From contig NZ_JAUFPN010000184.1 of NCBI RefSeq assembly GCF_030409335.1, forward strand, positions 124,001 through 188,000: DNA of 64,000 bases. The letters run 5' to 3'. The stretch's first letter is position 1. Each line of letters starts with the position of its first letter. Of this stretch, positions 52,453-62,117 are shown piece by piece. The notes under the pieces were generated by a model. It was not told where the DNA came from and made no database searches. It was given only the letters and a program-made list of their open reading frames with translations. The DNA is from Paeniroseomonas aquatica. Its GTDB lineage: Bacteria > Pseudomonadota > Alphaproteobacteria > Acetobacterales > Acetobacteraceae. A program made the position numbers and the translations under genes.

Positions 52453-55059
52453 TCAGCCGGCGACCGCCGCGTCCAGGCATTGCCGGAGGCTGTCCAGCAA
52501 GGCGGCGCGATCGAATTTGGCGACGTAATCGGTGAAGCCGGCGGCACGGCCGAGCTCGACGTCGGCCGGCTCGGCCCGGCCGCTGAGGGCGATCAGCGGC
52601 AGGTCGCGCCAGGGGCCACCCTCCCGCAGGGTGCGGGCGAAGGCGAAGCCATCCATCCCCGGCATCACGATGTCGGAGACCACGGCATCGAAGCCGGCCC
52701 CCGCATCGCGCAGCCGCAGCGCTTCCTCGGCATCCGCCACCGCGGTCACGACGAAGCCGGCCGCGCCGATGGCGGGCACGACGAGGTTGCGGAAGAAGGC
52801 GCTGTCCTCCACGACCAGGATGCGGCGGGCCGGGCCCTTGCTGCCCTCGGCGCCAGCGCCGAACCAGTCCTCGCCGGCCTGGCGCAGCCACCAGGCGGTG
52901 TCGAGCATCTCGGTGACCTTGCCGGCGATCACGGTCGTACCGAGGAAGCCGGGGCGCTCGCCGGCGCCGTCGATGACCATCTTCTCCTCGATCACGTCCA
53001 GGATCTCGTCAACCATCAGCCCCATGGCGCGGTCGCCGTCGGAAAAGACCAGCACCGGCTGGCGCTCCGGCGCCATGGACTGGTCCCAGTGGCCGGCGAT
53101 GGGCACCAGCGGCATCAGCTTGCCGCGATACTGCACTAGCGGCCGGCCGCCGGCATTCTCGATCCGGTCGCGCTCCACGTCCTCGAGCCGGGCGATGAGG
53201 CCGAGCGGCACCGCCTTCGGGGTGGTGTCGCCGGCGCGGAACAGGAGCATCGCCGTCTGCTGGTCCGAGCGATGCGTCACCACCATGCGGCCGCCGTCGC
53301 GCTCATTCTCCCCCTCCCCGCTCTCGGCGCCGACGCCGGTGGCGCGGGCGATGCCGTTGGGGTCTAGGATCATGATGACGCTGCCGTCGCCGAGGATGGT
53401 GTTGCCGCTGAACATGGTGACATGGCGCAGGATCGGCGCGACCGGCTTCACCACGATCTCCTCGGTGTCGAAGACCCGATCGACGATGATGCCGAAGACA
53501 TGCGCGCCGACCTGGGTGACGACGACGAAGGCGCTGTCCTCGTTGGCTCGGGAGTCGAGCTGCAGCAGGCCGGCCAGGTTGACCAGCGGCAGCAGGCGGT
53601 CGCGCAGCCGCAGCACCGCGCTGTCCTTGATCCGCTCGAGCTGCGGGGCCCCTTCCCCGCCGACCCGGACCAGCTCGACCACGCCGATCTGCGGGATGGC
53701 GAAGCGCTCGCCGCCGGCCTCGACGATCAGCGCCGAGACGATCGCCAGGGTGAGCGGAATCTTCACCACGAAGGTCGTGCCGCGCCCCTCCTTCGAGCGG
53801 ACCTCGATGGTGCCGCCGATGCGCTCCATGTTGGTCTTGACCACGTCCATGCCGACGCCCCGGCCGGAAACCGCGGTGACGGCGGCGGCGGTGGAGAAGC
53901 CGGCGCGGAAGATGAAGCGCTGCACCTCGCGCTCCGGCATGGCGGCCAGCTCGGCCTCGGTGGCGAGGCCTTGCGCCAGCACCTTCTGGCGGATCCGGTC
54001 CACGTTCAGCCCGCGCCCGTCGTCGCCGATCTCGATGATGATGTGCCCGCCCTCGTGCGAGGCATTCAGCAGGATGCGCCCGGTCTCCGGCTTGCCGGCG
54101 GCCGCCCGCTGCTCCGGCGTCTCCAGCCCGTGATCGGCCGAGTTGCGGACCATGTGCGTCAGCGGATCCTTGATCAGCTCGAGCACCTGCCGATCCAGCT
54201 CGGTCTCGGCGCCGCGCATCTGCAGCTCGATCTTCTTGCCGAGTTCGACACCGAGGTCGCGCACCAGCCGTGGCAGCTTGGCCCAGGCGTTGCCGATCGG
54301 CTGCATGCGGGTCTTCATCACCCCCTCCTGGAGATCGGAGGTGATGTGCGACAGCCGCTGCAGCGGCACCGCGAAGGCGCTGTCGGCACCGTTGCGGGAA
54401 AGCTGGAGGAGTTGGTTGCGGGTCAGCACCAGTTCCGAAACCAGCATCATCAGCCCCTCGAGCACCTCGACGGTGACGCGGATGGTCTGCGGCGGGGCAT
54501 TGCCGCCGCCGGAGGCTTCGGCGTCGGCGGCCGGGACCGCCTTCGGCGGTGCCGAGGCGGGCGGCGGCGCGACCGGCGGCGCGGCGGCCACGACGACCTC
54601 TGCCGCCTCGGCCGCCGGCGGGCTGGGTGGTGCCGCCGCGGCCGCTTCGGCCGCAGCCGGGGGCGCGGCCGGCGGGGCGTCCTCACCGGAGGCGACGGCA
54701 TCCAGCGAGGCGATCAGGGCGGCGTCGCTGCCGGCCGGCTCGGCACCGGTCGCCTCCAGCCCGGCGACGATCCCGCGGATGCAGTCCAGTGCCGCCAGGA
54801 TCAGCGAGATCCCCCCCTGGGTGACCCGCAGCGTGCCGTCGCGGTAGCGGCCCAGCACGCTCTCGCCGGCATGCGCCACCGCTTCCATGCGGGTCAGCCC
54901 CAGGAAGCCGAAGGTGCCCTTGATGGTATGGACGATGCGGAACACCTCGGAGAGGGTTGCCACGTCGTCGGGCGATCGCTCCAGCCGGACCAGCGCGGCG
55001 TCCAGCGCGCCGAGGCCTTCTTGGGTTTCGGTCAAGAAATCGGCGAGCAGATCGTCCAT
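52453..55059 (-). CDS. cheA: chemotaxis histidine kinase CheA with C-terminal receiver
   Basis: An 868-residue hybrid CheA. Domains in order: P1 Hpt with His44 in RIVHTIKGTFGFL; a long Ala/Pro-rich linker where P2 would lie; P3 dimerisation (VLEGLMMLVSELVLTRNQ); P4 ATPase (HMVRNSADHGLE, GDDGRGLN, AVSGRGVGMDVV); P5 CheW-like; a further CheW-like block; and a C-terminal receiver with Asp in VVSDIVMPGMDG. The fused receiver is unusual against the E. coli layout and may act as phosphate sink, given that a free CheY is also encoded. First chemotaxis gene after chpT. Confidence 0.95.
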   Translation of the reverse strand: MDDLLADFLTETQEGLGALDAALVRLERSPDDVATLSEVFRIVHTIKGTFGFLGLTRMEAVAHAGESVLGRYRDGTLRVTQGGISLILAALDCIRGIVAGLEATGAEPAGSDAALIASLDAVASGEDAPPAAPPAAAEAAAAAPPSPPAAEAAEVVVAAAPPVAPPPASAPPKAVPAADAEASGGGNAPPQTIRVTVEVLEGLMMLVSELVLTRNQLLQLSRNGADSAFAVPLQRLSHITSDLQEGVMKTRMQPIGNAWAKLPRLVRDLGVELGKKIELQMRGAETELDRQVLELIKDPLTHMVRNSADHGLETPEQRAAAGKPETGRILLNASHEGGHIIIEIGDDGRGLNVDRIRQKVLAQGLATEAELAAMPEREVQRFIFRAGFSTAAAVTAVSGRGVGMDVVKTNMERIGGTIEVRSKEGRGTTFVVKIPLTLAIVSALIVEAGGERFAIPQIGVVELVRVGGEGAPQLERIKDSAVLRLRDRLLPLVNLAGLLQLDSRANEDSAFVVVTQVGAHVFGIIVDRVFDTEEIVVKPVAPILRHVTMFSGNTILGDGSVIMILDPNGIARATGVGAESGEGENERDGGRMVVTHRSDQQTAMLLFRAGDTTPKAVPLGLIARLEDVERDRIENAGGRPLVQYRGKLMPLVPIAGHWDQSMAPERQPVLVFSDGDRAMGLMVDEILDVIEEKMVIDGAGERPGFLGTTVIAGKVTEMLDTAWWLRQAGEDWFGAGAEGSKGPARRILVVEDSAFFRNLVVPAIGAAGFVVTAVADAEEALRLRDAGAGFDAVVSDIVMPGMDGFAFARTLREGGPWRDLPLIALSGRAEPADVELGRAAGFTDYVAKFDRAALLDSLRQCLDAAVAG

Positions 55060-55134
55060 TGCGGTCCTCGGGGCGGTATCCGGCGGAGCATGCCCCCGCA
55101 GGCCCGAAGATTCGGTAAACCCCGGCCAGCCGCC

Positions 55135-55773
55135 TCAGGCGGCGCCCAGCAGCAAGGGCTGCGGCCCGGGACCGGGGCCGAGGGAGGCCCGCCATCCCAG
55201 CTCGGCCAGCATCGCCAGCAGCAGCGGCGCCACCACCTGCCGCGGCCCCGCCGCCAGCCCTTCCTCCGCCGCGGCACCCGCCAGCAGCCGCAGCAGCAGC
55301 GGCGGCCAGGACACCGTGCCGGCCCCCGGCGCCGGGGCGCGATGCGGCTGCGGCAGCACCACCAGCCCGGCCTCGGCGGTGCCGGACAGGACGACGGTGC
55401 CGCCCCGCGGCAACGCCTCGGCCCCCAGCAAGGCCGCGTTCAACGCCACCGGCACGATGGCGGCGGGGAGCAGGGTGCCCGGAGCCAGCCCGTCCAGGTC
55501 GAAGCGCACCCGGGGGGAAGCCGGCGAGCCCAGCAGCATGTCGGCCAGCTCGGCGGCGTCGTGCTCGGCGGTGGGCCCGCCCCAGGCGGCGGCGCAGAGC
55601 CGCAGCCGCTGGCGGAGCGCCACGCCGGTCTCCCGCGCCATGACCATCATCTCGTCGTCGGCCGACCGGACCAGGTCCAGCGTGCCCGTAAGCCCCCCGA
55701 CCGCCCCCCCGAGGTCATGGCAAAGCCTGGCGCAGAGGATGCGGGCAAGGCGGGTGTCCGGGCTGAAGCTCAT
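55135..55773 (-). CDS. chpT: histidine phosphotransferase ChpT
   Basis: A 212-residue ChpT-family protein. The phosphoacceptor is His19 in ARILCARLCHDLGGAVGG, followed by a degenerate ATPase-like domain without nucleotide-binding boxes. In Caulobacter, ChpT passes phosphate from CckA to CtrA and CpdR. Start ATG at 55773 (MSFSPD); the frame further up lacks support. It leads the che operon with a 75-nt gap to cheA, physically linking the CtrA phosphorelay to chemotaxis. Confidence 0.88.
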   Translation of the reverse strand: MSFSPDTRLARILCARLCHDLGGAVGGLTGTLDLVRSADDEMMVMARETGVALRQRLRLCAAAWGGPTAEHDAAELADMLLGSPASPRVRFDLDGLAPGTLLPAAIVPVALNAALLGAEALPRGGTVVLSGTAEAGLVVLPQPHRAPAPGAGTVSWPPLLLRLLAGAAAEEGLAAGPRQVVAPLLLAMLAELGWRASLGPGPGPQPLLLGAA

Positions 55774-55855
55774 CGCTGGGTTCCTGTCGACAGCCCCGCA
55801 GGCTACCCTGCCGGCGTTAGCGAAGCGTTGTCCGGCCGCATCTGCAAGGGAGCCC

Positions 55856-56035
55856 ATGCCGAGCCTTCTGGAACCTGGGATGCGGGTGCGCCACCCGAGC
55901 CTGCCCGACTGGGGCGTCGGCCAGATTCAGTCCGTGGTCGGCGACCGGGTGACGGTGAATTTCGAGCATGCCGGCAAGGTGCTGATCAATGCCGCGATCA
56001 TCGACCTGGAGCCGATCGATGACGCCGAAGCCTGA
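55856..56035 (+). CDS. DUF3553 domain protein
   Basis: A 59-residue protein with [20 protein letters not shown] and [11 protein letters not shown], the full DUF3553 domain (about 50-60 residues, often seen in helicase C-termini or alone). The ATG at 55856 has AAGGGAG just upstream. It is 83 nt before moaA on the same strand. Function unknown. Confidence 0.8.
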   Translation: MPSLLEPGMRVRHPSLPDWGVGQIQSVVGDRVTVNFEHAGKVLINAAIIDLEPIDDAEA

Positions 56036-56118
56036 ACGGGCGCAGGGGGGTTGCGGAACAGGGGGGGTGCGGTCCAAATGAGAACGCTCCTGTTCGCAGT
56101 GTTGAAGGGTTCCGCCGC

Positions 56119-57111
56119 ATGATCGATCCGTTCGGCCGACGGATCAGCTACCTCCGCGTCTCCGTCACGGACCGCTGCGACCTCCGCTGCGTCTACTGCA
56201 TGGCGGAGGACATGACCTTCCTGCCCAAGCGGGAGGTCCTGACGCTCGAGGAGCTGGACCGGCTATGCGGCACGTTCATCGGCCTGGGCGTGGAAAAAAT
56301 CCGCCTGACCGGCGGCGAGCCCCTGGTGCGGCGCAACGTGATCGGCCTGGTCCGCAGCCTCGGCGCGCGGATCGGGGCCGGTGGGCTGAAGGAGCTCACC
56401 ATCACCACCAACGGCACCCAGCTGACCAAGCTGGCCGATGACCTCTACGGCGCCGGCGTCCGCCGCATCAACGTCTCGATGGATACCCTCGACCCGGCCG
56501 TGTTCAAGTCCGTGACCCGCTGGGGCGAGCTGGACAAGACCATGGAGGGCATCTTCGCCGCCAAGGCCGCCGGCCTCGCGGTGAAGATCAACGCCGTGGC
56601 GCTGAAGGGCGTGAACGAGGGCGAGTACGACCGCATGATCGCCTGGTGCGGCGAGCACGGGCTGGACCTCACGCTGATCGAGACCATGCCGCTGGGCGAG
56701 ATCAGCGGCGACCGCACCGACCAGTACCTGCCGCTCTCCATCGTCCGGTCGCGGCTGCGCGAGCACTGGACGCTCGAGGAAACCGACTACCGGACCGGCG
56801 GCCCCGCCCGCTACTTCACGGTGAAGGAAACCGGCCGGCGGCTCGGCTTCATCACGCCGATGACCCATAATTTCTGCGAGACCTGCAACCGGGTGCGGCT
56901 GACCTGCACCGGCACGCTGTACATGTGCCTGGGCCAGGAGGATGCCGCCGACCTCAGGGCGCCGCTGCGGGACCCGGCGGTCGGCGATGACGGCCTGCGG
57001 GCGGCGATCGAGCAGGCCATGCTGCGCAAGCCGAAGGGGCACGACTTCATCATCGACCGCCGGGAGGCCAAGCCGGCCCTGGCCCGCCACATGAGCGTCA
57101 CGGGGGGCTGA
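56119..57111 (+). CDS. moaA: GTP 3',8-cyclase MoaA
   Basis: A 330-residue radical SAM enzyme starting molybdenum cofactor synthesis. The N-terminal iron-sulfur cluster is bound by CDLRCVYC (CxxxCxxC), the second by [13 protein letters not shown] and later Cys; the C-terminal double glycine VTGG needed for function is present. The membrane protein that follows overlaps it by one base (TGATG). Confidence 0.97.
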   Translation: MIDPFGRRISYLRVSVTDRCDLRCVYCMAEDMTFLPKREVLTLEELDRLCGTFIGLGVEKIRLTGGEPLVRRNVIGLVRSLGARIGAGGLKELTITTNGTQLTKLADDLYGAGVRRINVSMDTLDPAVFKSVTRWGELDKTMEGIFAAKAAGLAVKINAVALKGVNEGEYDRMIAWCGEHGLDLTLIETMPLGEISGDRTDQYLPLSIVRSRLREHWTLEETDYRTGGPARYFTVKETGRRLGFITPMTHNFCETCNRVRLTCTGTLYMCLGQEDAADLRAPLRDPAVGDDGLRAAIEQAMLRKPKGHDFIIDRREAKPALARHMSVTGG

Positions 57112-57488
57112 TGGGCCTGTTGCAGGAGTTGTCGGCCCGGCTTGCCATCCCCGGCTTGCCGGCCTGGACCGGCCCCCTGGCGCTGCTGGTGCTGCTGCTG
57201 GTGGGCCTCGCCTACCTGCTGATGCCCTTCAGCGTCTTCGGCGTGAAGGGACGGCTCGATTCGATCGAGGCGCAGCTCGACGAGCTGCAGGGCGAGCTCC
57301 GCCTGCTGGCCATGCGGCTGGCCGATGCGCCCCGGCGCGGCGCCGTGGCCGACGACTGGGTGGAGATGCCGAACCGCGCCCGGGCGATGCCGGAGGAGCC
57401 GGTCCTCCGCGCCACGCCGCCGGTCCCGCCGCCGGCCGCCTGGCCCGACAGCGGCCGGCGCGGCCGGGCCGAACCCCGTCTGGACTGA
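57111..57488 (+). CDS. small membrane protein with coiled coil
   Basis: A 125-residue protein: an N-terminal membrane segment (about residues 18-42, GPLALLVLLLVGLAYLLMPF) followed by a short coiled coil (GRLDSIEAQLDELQGELRLL) and a Pro/Arg-rich tail. No family recognised. It is coupled to moaA by a one-base overlap; no functional link is implied. Confidence 0.7.
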   Translation: MGLLQELSARLAIPGLPAWTGPLALLVLLLVGLAYLLMPFSVFGVKGRLDSIEAQLDELQGELRLLAMRLADAPRRGAVADDWVEMPNRARAMPEEPVLRATPPVPPPAAWPDSGRRGRAEPRLD

Positions 57489-57552
57489 GCCGCGCCCGCT
57501 TGCCCTGGCGGCCATGCCGGGGCTTGATGCATCGACCCGGCGGAGAGTGGCG

Positions 57553-58449
57553 ATGCGCGTCAGCGTCATCCAGATGAACCAAGGCAGCGAGAAGCAGGCG
57601 AACCTCGACCAGGCGCGGCAGCTGGTCGAGGCGGCCGTTGTGGCGGACCGGCCCGGCCTGGTCACCCTGCCGGAGACCTGGACCAACCTCGGCGGCGGCC
57701 GCGAAAGCCGCCAGGCGGCGGCGGAGGTGCTGCCGGCGCCCGGCTCCGGCGCGGCCGGCGGCCCGGCCTATGAGCTGCTGCGCGGCCTTGCCCGCAGCCA
57801 TGCGATCCATGTCCATGGCGGCTCGATGATCGAGGCCCCCGGGCCTGGCGACGACCCGGAGAAGCTGTTCAACACCACCGTGGTCTTCGACCCCGGCGGG
57901 GCGGAGATCGCCCGCTACCGCAAGATCCACATGTTCGACATCGTGGCCCCCGACGGCACCGGCTACCGCGAGAGCGCGCTCTACGGCGCTGGCGAGCGGC
58001 TGGTGACCTTCGTGGCCGGCGGCATCACCTTCGGCTGCACCATCTGCTACGACATGCGCTTCGCCGAGCACTACGTCGCCCTGCGCCAGATGGGGGCGGA
58101 GGCCATCCTCGTGCCGTCCAATTTCACCCTGCAGACCGGCAAGGACCACTGGGAGGTGCTGCTGCGCGCCCGGGCGATCGAGACGCAGTGCTGGATCATC
58201 GCCGCCGCCTCCACCGGGCAGTACCTGGAACGCGGCCAGCCGCGTTCGGTCTACGGCCATTCGCTGGTGGCCGACCCCTGGGGTCATGTGGTGGCCAAGG
58301 CCTCGGACGGCACCGGCTGGGCGACGGCCCGGCTCGACCCGGCGGTCACGGCCCGGGTGCGGCGGGACATGCCGGTGCTGGCCCATCGCGCCGCGCGGCA
58401 CCTGCGCTTCGACGCCTCCGGAGGCCCCCCGGATGCGGGGAGCCGATGA
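57553..58449 (+). CDS. carbon-nitrogen hydrolase (nitrilase superfamily, Nit1/omega-amidase-like)
   Basis: A 298-residue cytoplasmic enzyme with the Glu-Lys-Cys triad: [17 protein letters not shown] and CTICYDMRF. The [10 protein letters not shown] block is typical of the Nit1/NitFhit and omega-amidase group, which deaminate alpha-keto-glutaramate-like amides or deaminated glutathione. Start ATG 57553 ([11 protein letters not shown]). It overlaps nadK by 17 nt. Confidence 0.9.
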   Translation: MRVSVIQMNQGSEKQANLDQARQLVEAAVVADRPGLVTLPETWTNLGGGRESRQAAAEVLPAPGSGAAGGPAYELLRGLARSHAIHVHGGSMIEAPGPGDDPEKLFNTTVVFDPGGAEIARYRKIHMFDIVAPDGTGYRESALYGAGERLVTFVAGGITFGCTICYDMRFAEHYVALRQMGAEAILVPSNFTLQTGKDHWEVLLRARAIETQCWIIAAASTGQYLERGQPRSVYGHSLVADPWGHVVAKASDGTGWATARLDPAVTARVRRDMPVLAHRAARHLRFDASGGPPDAGSR

Positions 58450-59314
58450 CGCCTTGCCGCCGATGCCGCCAGCCGGGCGCCTGCGCTGTGGCCCCGGCGT
58501 GAACGAGATCCTGCCCTTCCCGCAGCCCCTCGCCCTGCTGCCCGAGGACCTGGCCGGCCGCATCGCCTTCCTCGCCGCCGCGACCGAGACCGCCGCCGCG
58601 GCCCGCGACCGGCTGGTGGCGCTCTATGGCGATGCCCCGGCCGAGACCGCCCTGGCCATCGTCGCCCTCGGCGGCGACGGCTGCATGCTGGAGACCCAGC
58701 ACCGCCTGCTCGGCCGCAACATCCCGGTCTACGGGATGAACTGCGGCAGCGTCGGCTTCCTGATGAACGACTTCCGCGAGGATGCGCTGGTCGAGCGCCT
58801 GGCCGTGGCCCAGGCGGCCATGCTGTATCCGCTGCGGATGCGGGCGGTGGCGGCCGATGGCACGGCGCATGAGGCGCTGGCGATCAACGAGGTCTCGCTG
58901 CTGCGGGAGACCCGCCAGGCCGCCAAGATCCGCATCGTGGTGGACGGCAAGGAACGGCTGCGCGAGTTGATCTGCGACGGCGTGCTGGTGGCCACGCCGG
59001 CCGGCAGCACCGCCTACAACCTCTCGGCGCATGGCCCCATTGTGCCGCTCGGCGCCAACCTGCTGCCGCTGACGCCGATCTCGGCCTTCCGCCCCCGCCG
59101 CTGGCGCGGCGCCCTGCTGCCGGGCGATGCCGCCGTGGTCTTCGAGATCCTGGAGGCCGAGAAGCGTCCGGTCGCCGCGGTGGCCGACTATACCGAGGTG
59201 CGGGACGTCCGCCGGGTGGAGGTGCGGGAGGACCGCAGCCTGTCCCTCACCCTGCTCTTCGACCCGGACCATGGATTGAGCGAGCGGATCATCGCGGAAC
59301 AGTTCACGGTCTAG
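58433..59314 (+). CDS. nadK: NAD kinase
   Basis: A 293-residue NAD kinase making NADP. Visible: [11 protein letters not shown] (GGDG nucleotide site), [30 protein letters not shown] and CDGVLV. Start chosen at ATG 58433, which has GGAGG 8 nt upstream but overlaps the nitrilase gene by 17 nt; the GTG at 58499 is the main alternative and removes 22 variable residues. Confidence 0.95.
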   Translation: MRGADDALPPMPPAGRLRCGPGVNEILPFPQPLALLPEDLAGRIAFLAAATETAAAARDRLVALYGDAPAETALAIVALGGDGCMLETQHRLLGRNIPVYGMNCGSVGFLMNDFREDALVERLAVAQAAMLYPLRMRAVAADGTAHEALAINEVSLLRETRQAAKIRIVVDGKERLRELICDGVLVATPAGSTAYNLSAHGPIVPLGANLLPLTPISAFRPRRWRGALLPGDAAVVFEILEAEKRPVAAVADYTEVRDVRRVEVREDRSLSLTLLFDPDHGLSERIIAEQFTV

Positions 59315-59337
59315 CCGGCCTCCGTTAGGCTGGCGGC

Positions 59338-60576
59338 ATGGAAGGCAGCCTGCCCACGACGCCCAAGCCGGCCGCCCCCGCGCCGGCCCCTGCCTCCGAC
59401 CGCCGGCTCATCCTCTGCATGGCGATCGGCCAGACCATCGGCTGGGGCACGCTCTTCGCATCCTTCCCGCTGTTCGGGGCGCCGCTCGAGGCGGAGTTCG
59501 GCTGGACCCGGACCGAGTTCAACACCGGCCTGACCCTGGCCCTGCTGATCTCCGGGCTGGTGGCGGTGCCGGTCGGCCGCTGGGTGGACCGCCGGGGCGG
59601 CCGCTGGCTGCTGGCACTCGGCGGCTGGGCGGGCGCGGCGCTGCTGGCGGCGCTCGCCGCCACCTCCTCCCTGCCGGTCTTCTGGCTGATCTGGGCCGGC
59701 ATGGGGCTGGTGCAGGCCTGCGCCCTCTGGGGGCCGGCCATGGCGGTGGTCGTCACCACGGCGCGGGACCCGGTGAGGTCGATCGCCGGCATCACCTTCG
59801 TCACCGGCTTCACCAATACGATCTTCGTCCCGCTGACCGCCCTGCTGATCGCGCAACTCGGCTGGCGCGGTGCCCTGCTCTGCCTTGCGGCCCTGCAGCT
59901 CATCCCCGGGATGCTGGCGCTCCGGCTGCTGCCGCCCGCCGCACCGCGTGGCCGGGCCACCGGGCAGGGCGCCTTCAGCCTCGCCCGGGCGGTGCGTTCC
60001 CGCGCCTTCCTGGGCATCGCCGGCAGCCTGGCGGCGCATGCCTTCATCGGGGTGGGGCTGGGGGCGCATGTGATTCCGCTGCTGCGGGAGAAGGGCCTGC
60101 CGGAAGCGTCCGTGCTGCTGCTGGTCTCGCTGCACGGCCCCTTCCAGGTGGCGGCCCGGGCGGCGCTCTACGGGCTCGGGCAGCGGGTGACGATGCGCAG
60201 CGTCGGCCGCCTCGGCGCATCGCTGGTGCCGCTGGCCATGCTGGCGCTTGCCCTGGCGCCGGCGGACTTCGCCTGGCTGGTGCTGTTCATCCTGGCCTGG
60301 GCCATGGCGGATGGGCTGATGACCATCGTCCGCGCCGCTGGGGTGGTGGAGATCCTGGGACGCGACGGCTACGGCGCCATCACCGGCGCGCTCAGCGTCG
60401 CCACGGTGCTGCCGCGGACCCTGGCGCCGGTCGCCATCGCCCTGATCTGGCAGGGGGCCGGCGGCTACGGCCCGGTCCCCTGGCTGCTGGCCGGGCTGGG
60501 CGCCCTGGGGGCCGCGGCCTTCGCCCTGGCCGCGGCGCAGCCGCCGCCCGCGTCTCAGCCGGGCGTGGGGACGTAG
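59338..60576 (+). CDS. MFS transporter
   Basis: A 412-residue major facilitator protein with about 12 hydrophobic helices and the loop 2-3 signature GRWVDRRGGR between helices 2 and 3. Cytoplasmic N-terminus is Pro/Ala-rich. Substrate unknown. Its 3' end overlaps the convergent small membrane protein gene by 22 nt. Confidence 0.93.
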   Translation: MEGSLPTTPKPAAPAPAPASDRRLILCMAIGQTIGWGTLFASFPLFGAPLEAEFGWTRTEFNTGLTLALLISGLVAVPVGRWVDRRGGRWLLALGGWAGAALLAALAATSSLPVFWLIWAGMGLVQACALWGPAMAVVVTTARDPVRSIAGITFVTGFTNTIFVPLTALLIAQLGWRGALLCLAALQLIPGMLALRLLPPAAPRGRATGQGAFSLARAVRSRAFLGIAGSLAAHAFIGVGLGAHVIPLLREKGLPEASVLLLVSLHGPFQVAARAALYGLGQRVTMRSVGRLGASLVPLAMLALALAPADFAWLVLFILAWAMADGLMTIVRAAGVVEILGRDGYGAITGALSVATVLPRTLAPVAIALIWQGAGGYGPVPWLLAGLGALGAAAFALAAAQPPPASQPGVGT

Positions 60577-60821
60577 CCGTCGTCGTCGTCCTCGGCCACG
60601 GGTGCCACGAAGCCTTCCTGGCTCTTCATCATGACCAGGGTCCCGGCGAACATCCCGGTCAGCGCGACCAGATGCCCCCAGATGTTCGACCTCGGCTGCT
60701 GCCAGACCCCGACGGCCAGGGCCGCGGTGGCGACCGCGGCAAGGCCGATCCAGAGCCACATGTTGTCCTGGATATGGCGACCGGCAAAGGCGCTGGACGC
60801 CCGATAGGCTCGCATCGGCAT
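60555..60821 (-). CDS. small membrane protein
   Basis: An 88-residue protein with two membrane helices (WLWIGLAAVATAALAVGVW and HLVALTGMFAGTLVMM) and an acidic tail (AEDDDDGYVPTP). Start at 60821 behind GGGAG; a Met two residues later is possible. No family recognised. Followed on its 5' side by 133 nt with no gene. Confidence 0.7.
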   Translation of the reverse strand: MPMRAYRASSAFAGRHIQDNMWLWIGLAAVATAALAVGVWQQPRSNIWGHLVALTGMFAGTLVMMKSQEGFVAPVAEDDDDGYVPTPG

Positions 60822-60954
60822 GGATTGGCTCCCTGACCGGTGCATGTGCCGGGCGAGGCAGCCTGCACAGGCTTTCGGTCGGCTTGCTAGCGAAATAACC
60901 GGCGCCGCCCCGGCCCGACGGCCTGGCGATGAAAGCCCGGGCCGGTCGGTCGCC

Positions 60955-61083
60955 TCAGCGCAGCCGGCCGTCGTCCCGGATGGTGGCGCCGACCGAGCCG
61001 CCGACATAGGGCCCGCTGGCCGTGCCACCGCCGGCGCAGGCGGCCAGCAGCAGCAGCGCCAGGATCGCGGCGGTGCGGGTCAT
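60955..61083 (-). CDS. 42-residue predicted lipoprotein coupled to dppF
   Basis: A tiny frame: MTRTAAILALLLLAAC with a lipobox, then a short Gly/Ser-rich mature part (GGSVGATIRDDGRLR). Its ATG overlaps the dppF stop by 4 nt (ATGA). Cys16 would be lipidated, leaving a 27-residue mature peptide. No family recognised. The clean signal peptide and coupling argue for a real gene. Confidence 0.6.
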   Translation of the reverse strand: MTRTAAILALLLLAACAGGGTASGPYVGGSVGATIRDDGRLR

Positions 61084-62117
61084 GCGGCGTCGTTCAGGTG
61101 GCAGGCACTGCGATGCCCGGCCGCGATCTGCCGCAGCGCGGGACGTTCCACCTTGCAGCGATCGAAGGCGAAGGGGCAGCGCGGGTGGAAGTGGCAGCCG
61201 CTCGGCGGATTGAGCGGCGAGGGAATCTCCCCCTTCACCCCGGCGAAGGCGCGCTTGCGGGCATCGATGCGCGGCACCTCGGCCAGCAGCGCCTGGGTAT
61301 AGGGGTGGTTGGGCTTGCGGAAGACCTCCTCGGAGGGCGCCTCCTCGACCACCCGGCCGAGGTACATGATGACGACGCGGTCGCTGAGATGCTCGACCAC
61401 GCCGAGGTCGTGGCTGATGAAGAGGTAGGTGAGATCGAGCTCCCGCCGCAGCTTCATGAACAGGTTCAGGATCTGCGCCTGGATGGAGACGTCGAGCGCC
61501 GCAACCGCCTCGTCGCAGACCAGGAATTCGGGCTGCACCGCCAGCGCCCGGGCGATGCCGATGCGCTGGCGCTGGCCGCCGCTGAACTGGTGCGGGTAGC
61601 GCTTCTTCAGGCTGGGATCGAGGCCGGCGCGGCGGAGCTGCTCATCCACGTAGCCCTCGTAGTCACCGCGCGGGATCATGCCGTGGTACTGCGGCGCCTC
61701 GCCGACGATCTCGGCCACCTTCAGCCGCGGGTTGAGCGAGGCGTAAGGGTCCTGGAAGATCATCTGGGTGCGGAGCTTGGCGTTCTTCGCCTCGGCCGCG
61801 TTCAGCGTCTTCAGGTCGCGGCCGCGCCAGAGGATGCTGCCGTCGCTCGGCGGCATGATGCCGGCGACCATGCGGCCGAGCGTCGACTTGCCGCAGCCGC
61901 TCTCGCCGACGAGGCCGACCACCTCCCCCTTGCGGACGGTGAGGTCGACGCCGTCCACGGCATGCACGATCTCCTCCCGCACGTTGGCGCCGAGGCGCTT
62001 GGCGAAGCGGGCGGCGAAATCCAGCGTCTTCGAGAAGCGCTTGGAGACGCCGCGCAGCTCGATGATGGGGTCGGCGAGGGCCGCGGCAGGGGCGGCCGGT
62101 GCAAGGACTTCACTCAT
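61080..62117 (-). CDS. dppF: oligopeptide/dipeptide ABC transporter ATP-binding protein (DppF-like)
   Basis: A 345-residue ATPase. Walker A GESGCGKST, signature SGGQRQRIGIARAL, Walker B VCDEAVAALD, and the C-terminal oligopeptide-type HPRCPFAFDRC cysteine region. It pairs with DppD to drive peptide uptake. The N-terminal 35 residues include a poorly conserved Ala-rich start. Overlaps dppD by 4 nt. Confidence 0.95.
   Translation of the reverse strand: MSEVLAPAAPAAALADPIIELRGVSKRFSKTLDFAARFAKRLGANVREEIVHAVDGVDLTVRKGEVVGLVGESGCGKSTLGRMVAGIMPPSDGSILWRGRDLKTLNAAEAKNAKLRTQMIFQDPYASLNPRLKVAEIVGEAPQYHGMIPRGDYEGYVDEQLRRAGLDPSLKKRYPHQFSGGQRQRIGIARALAVQPEFLVCDEAVAALDVSIQAQILNLFMKLRRELDLTYLFISHDLGVVEHLSDRVVIMYLGRVVEEAPSEEVFRKPNHPYTQALLAEVPRIDARKRAFAGVKGEIPSPLNPPSGCHFHPRCPFAFDRCKVERPALRQIAAGHRSACHLNDAA

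Noticed and set aside
53422-56022. Long plus-strand frame of 866 codons opposite cheA and chpT
   Set aside because: Its translation is rich in Arg, Gly, His and Gln with no domain, while the other strand encodes clear CheA and ChpT. It is a GC-driven shadow.
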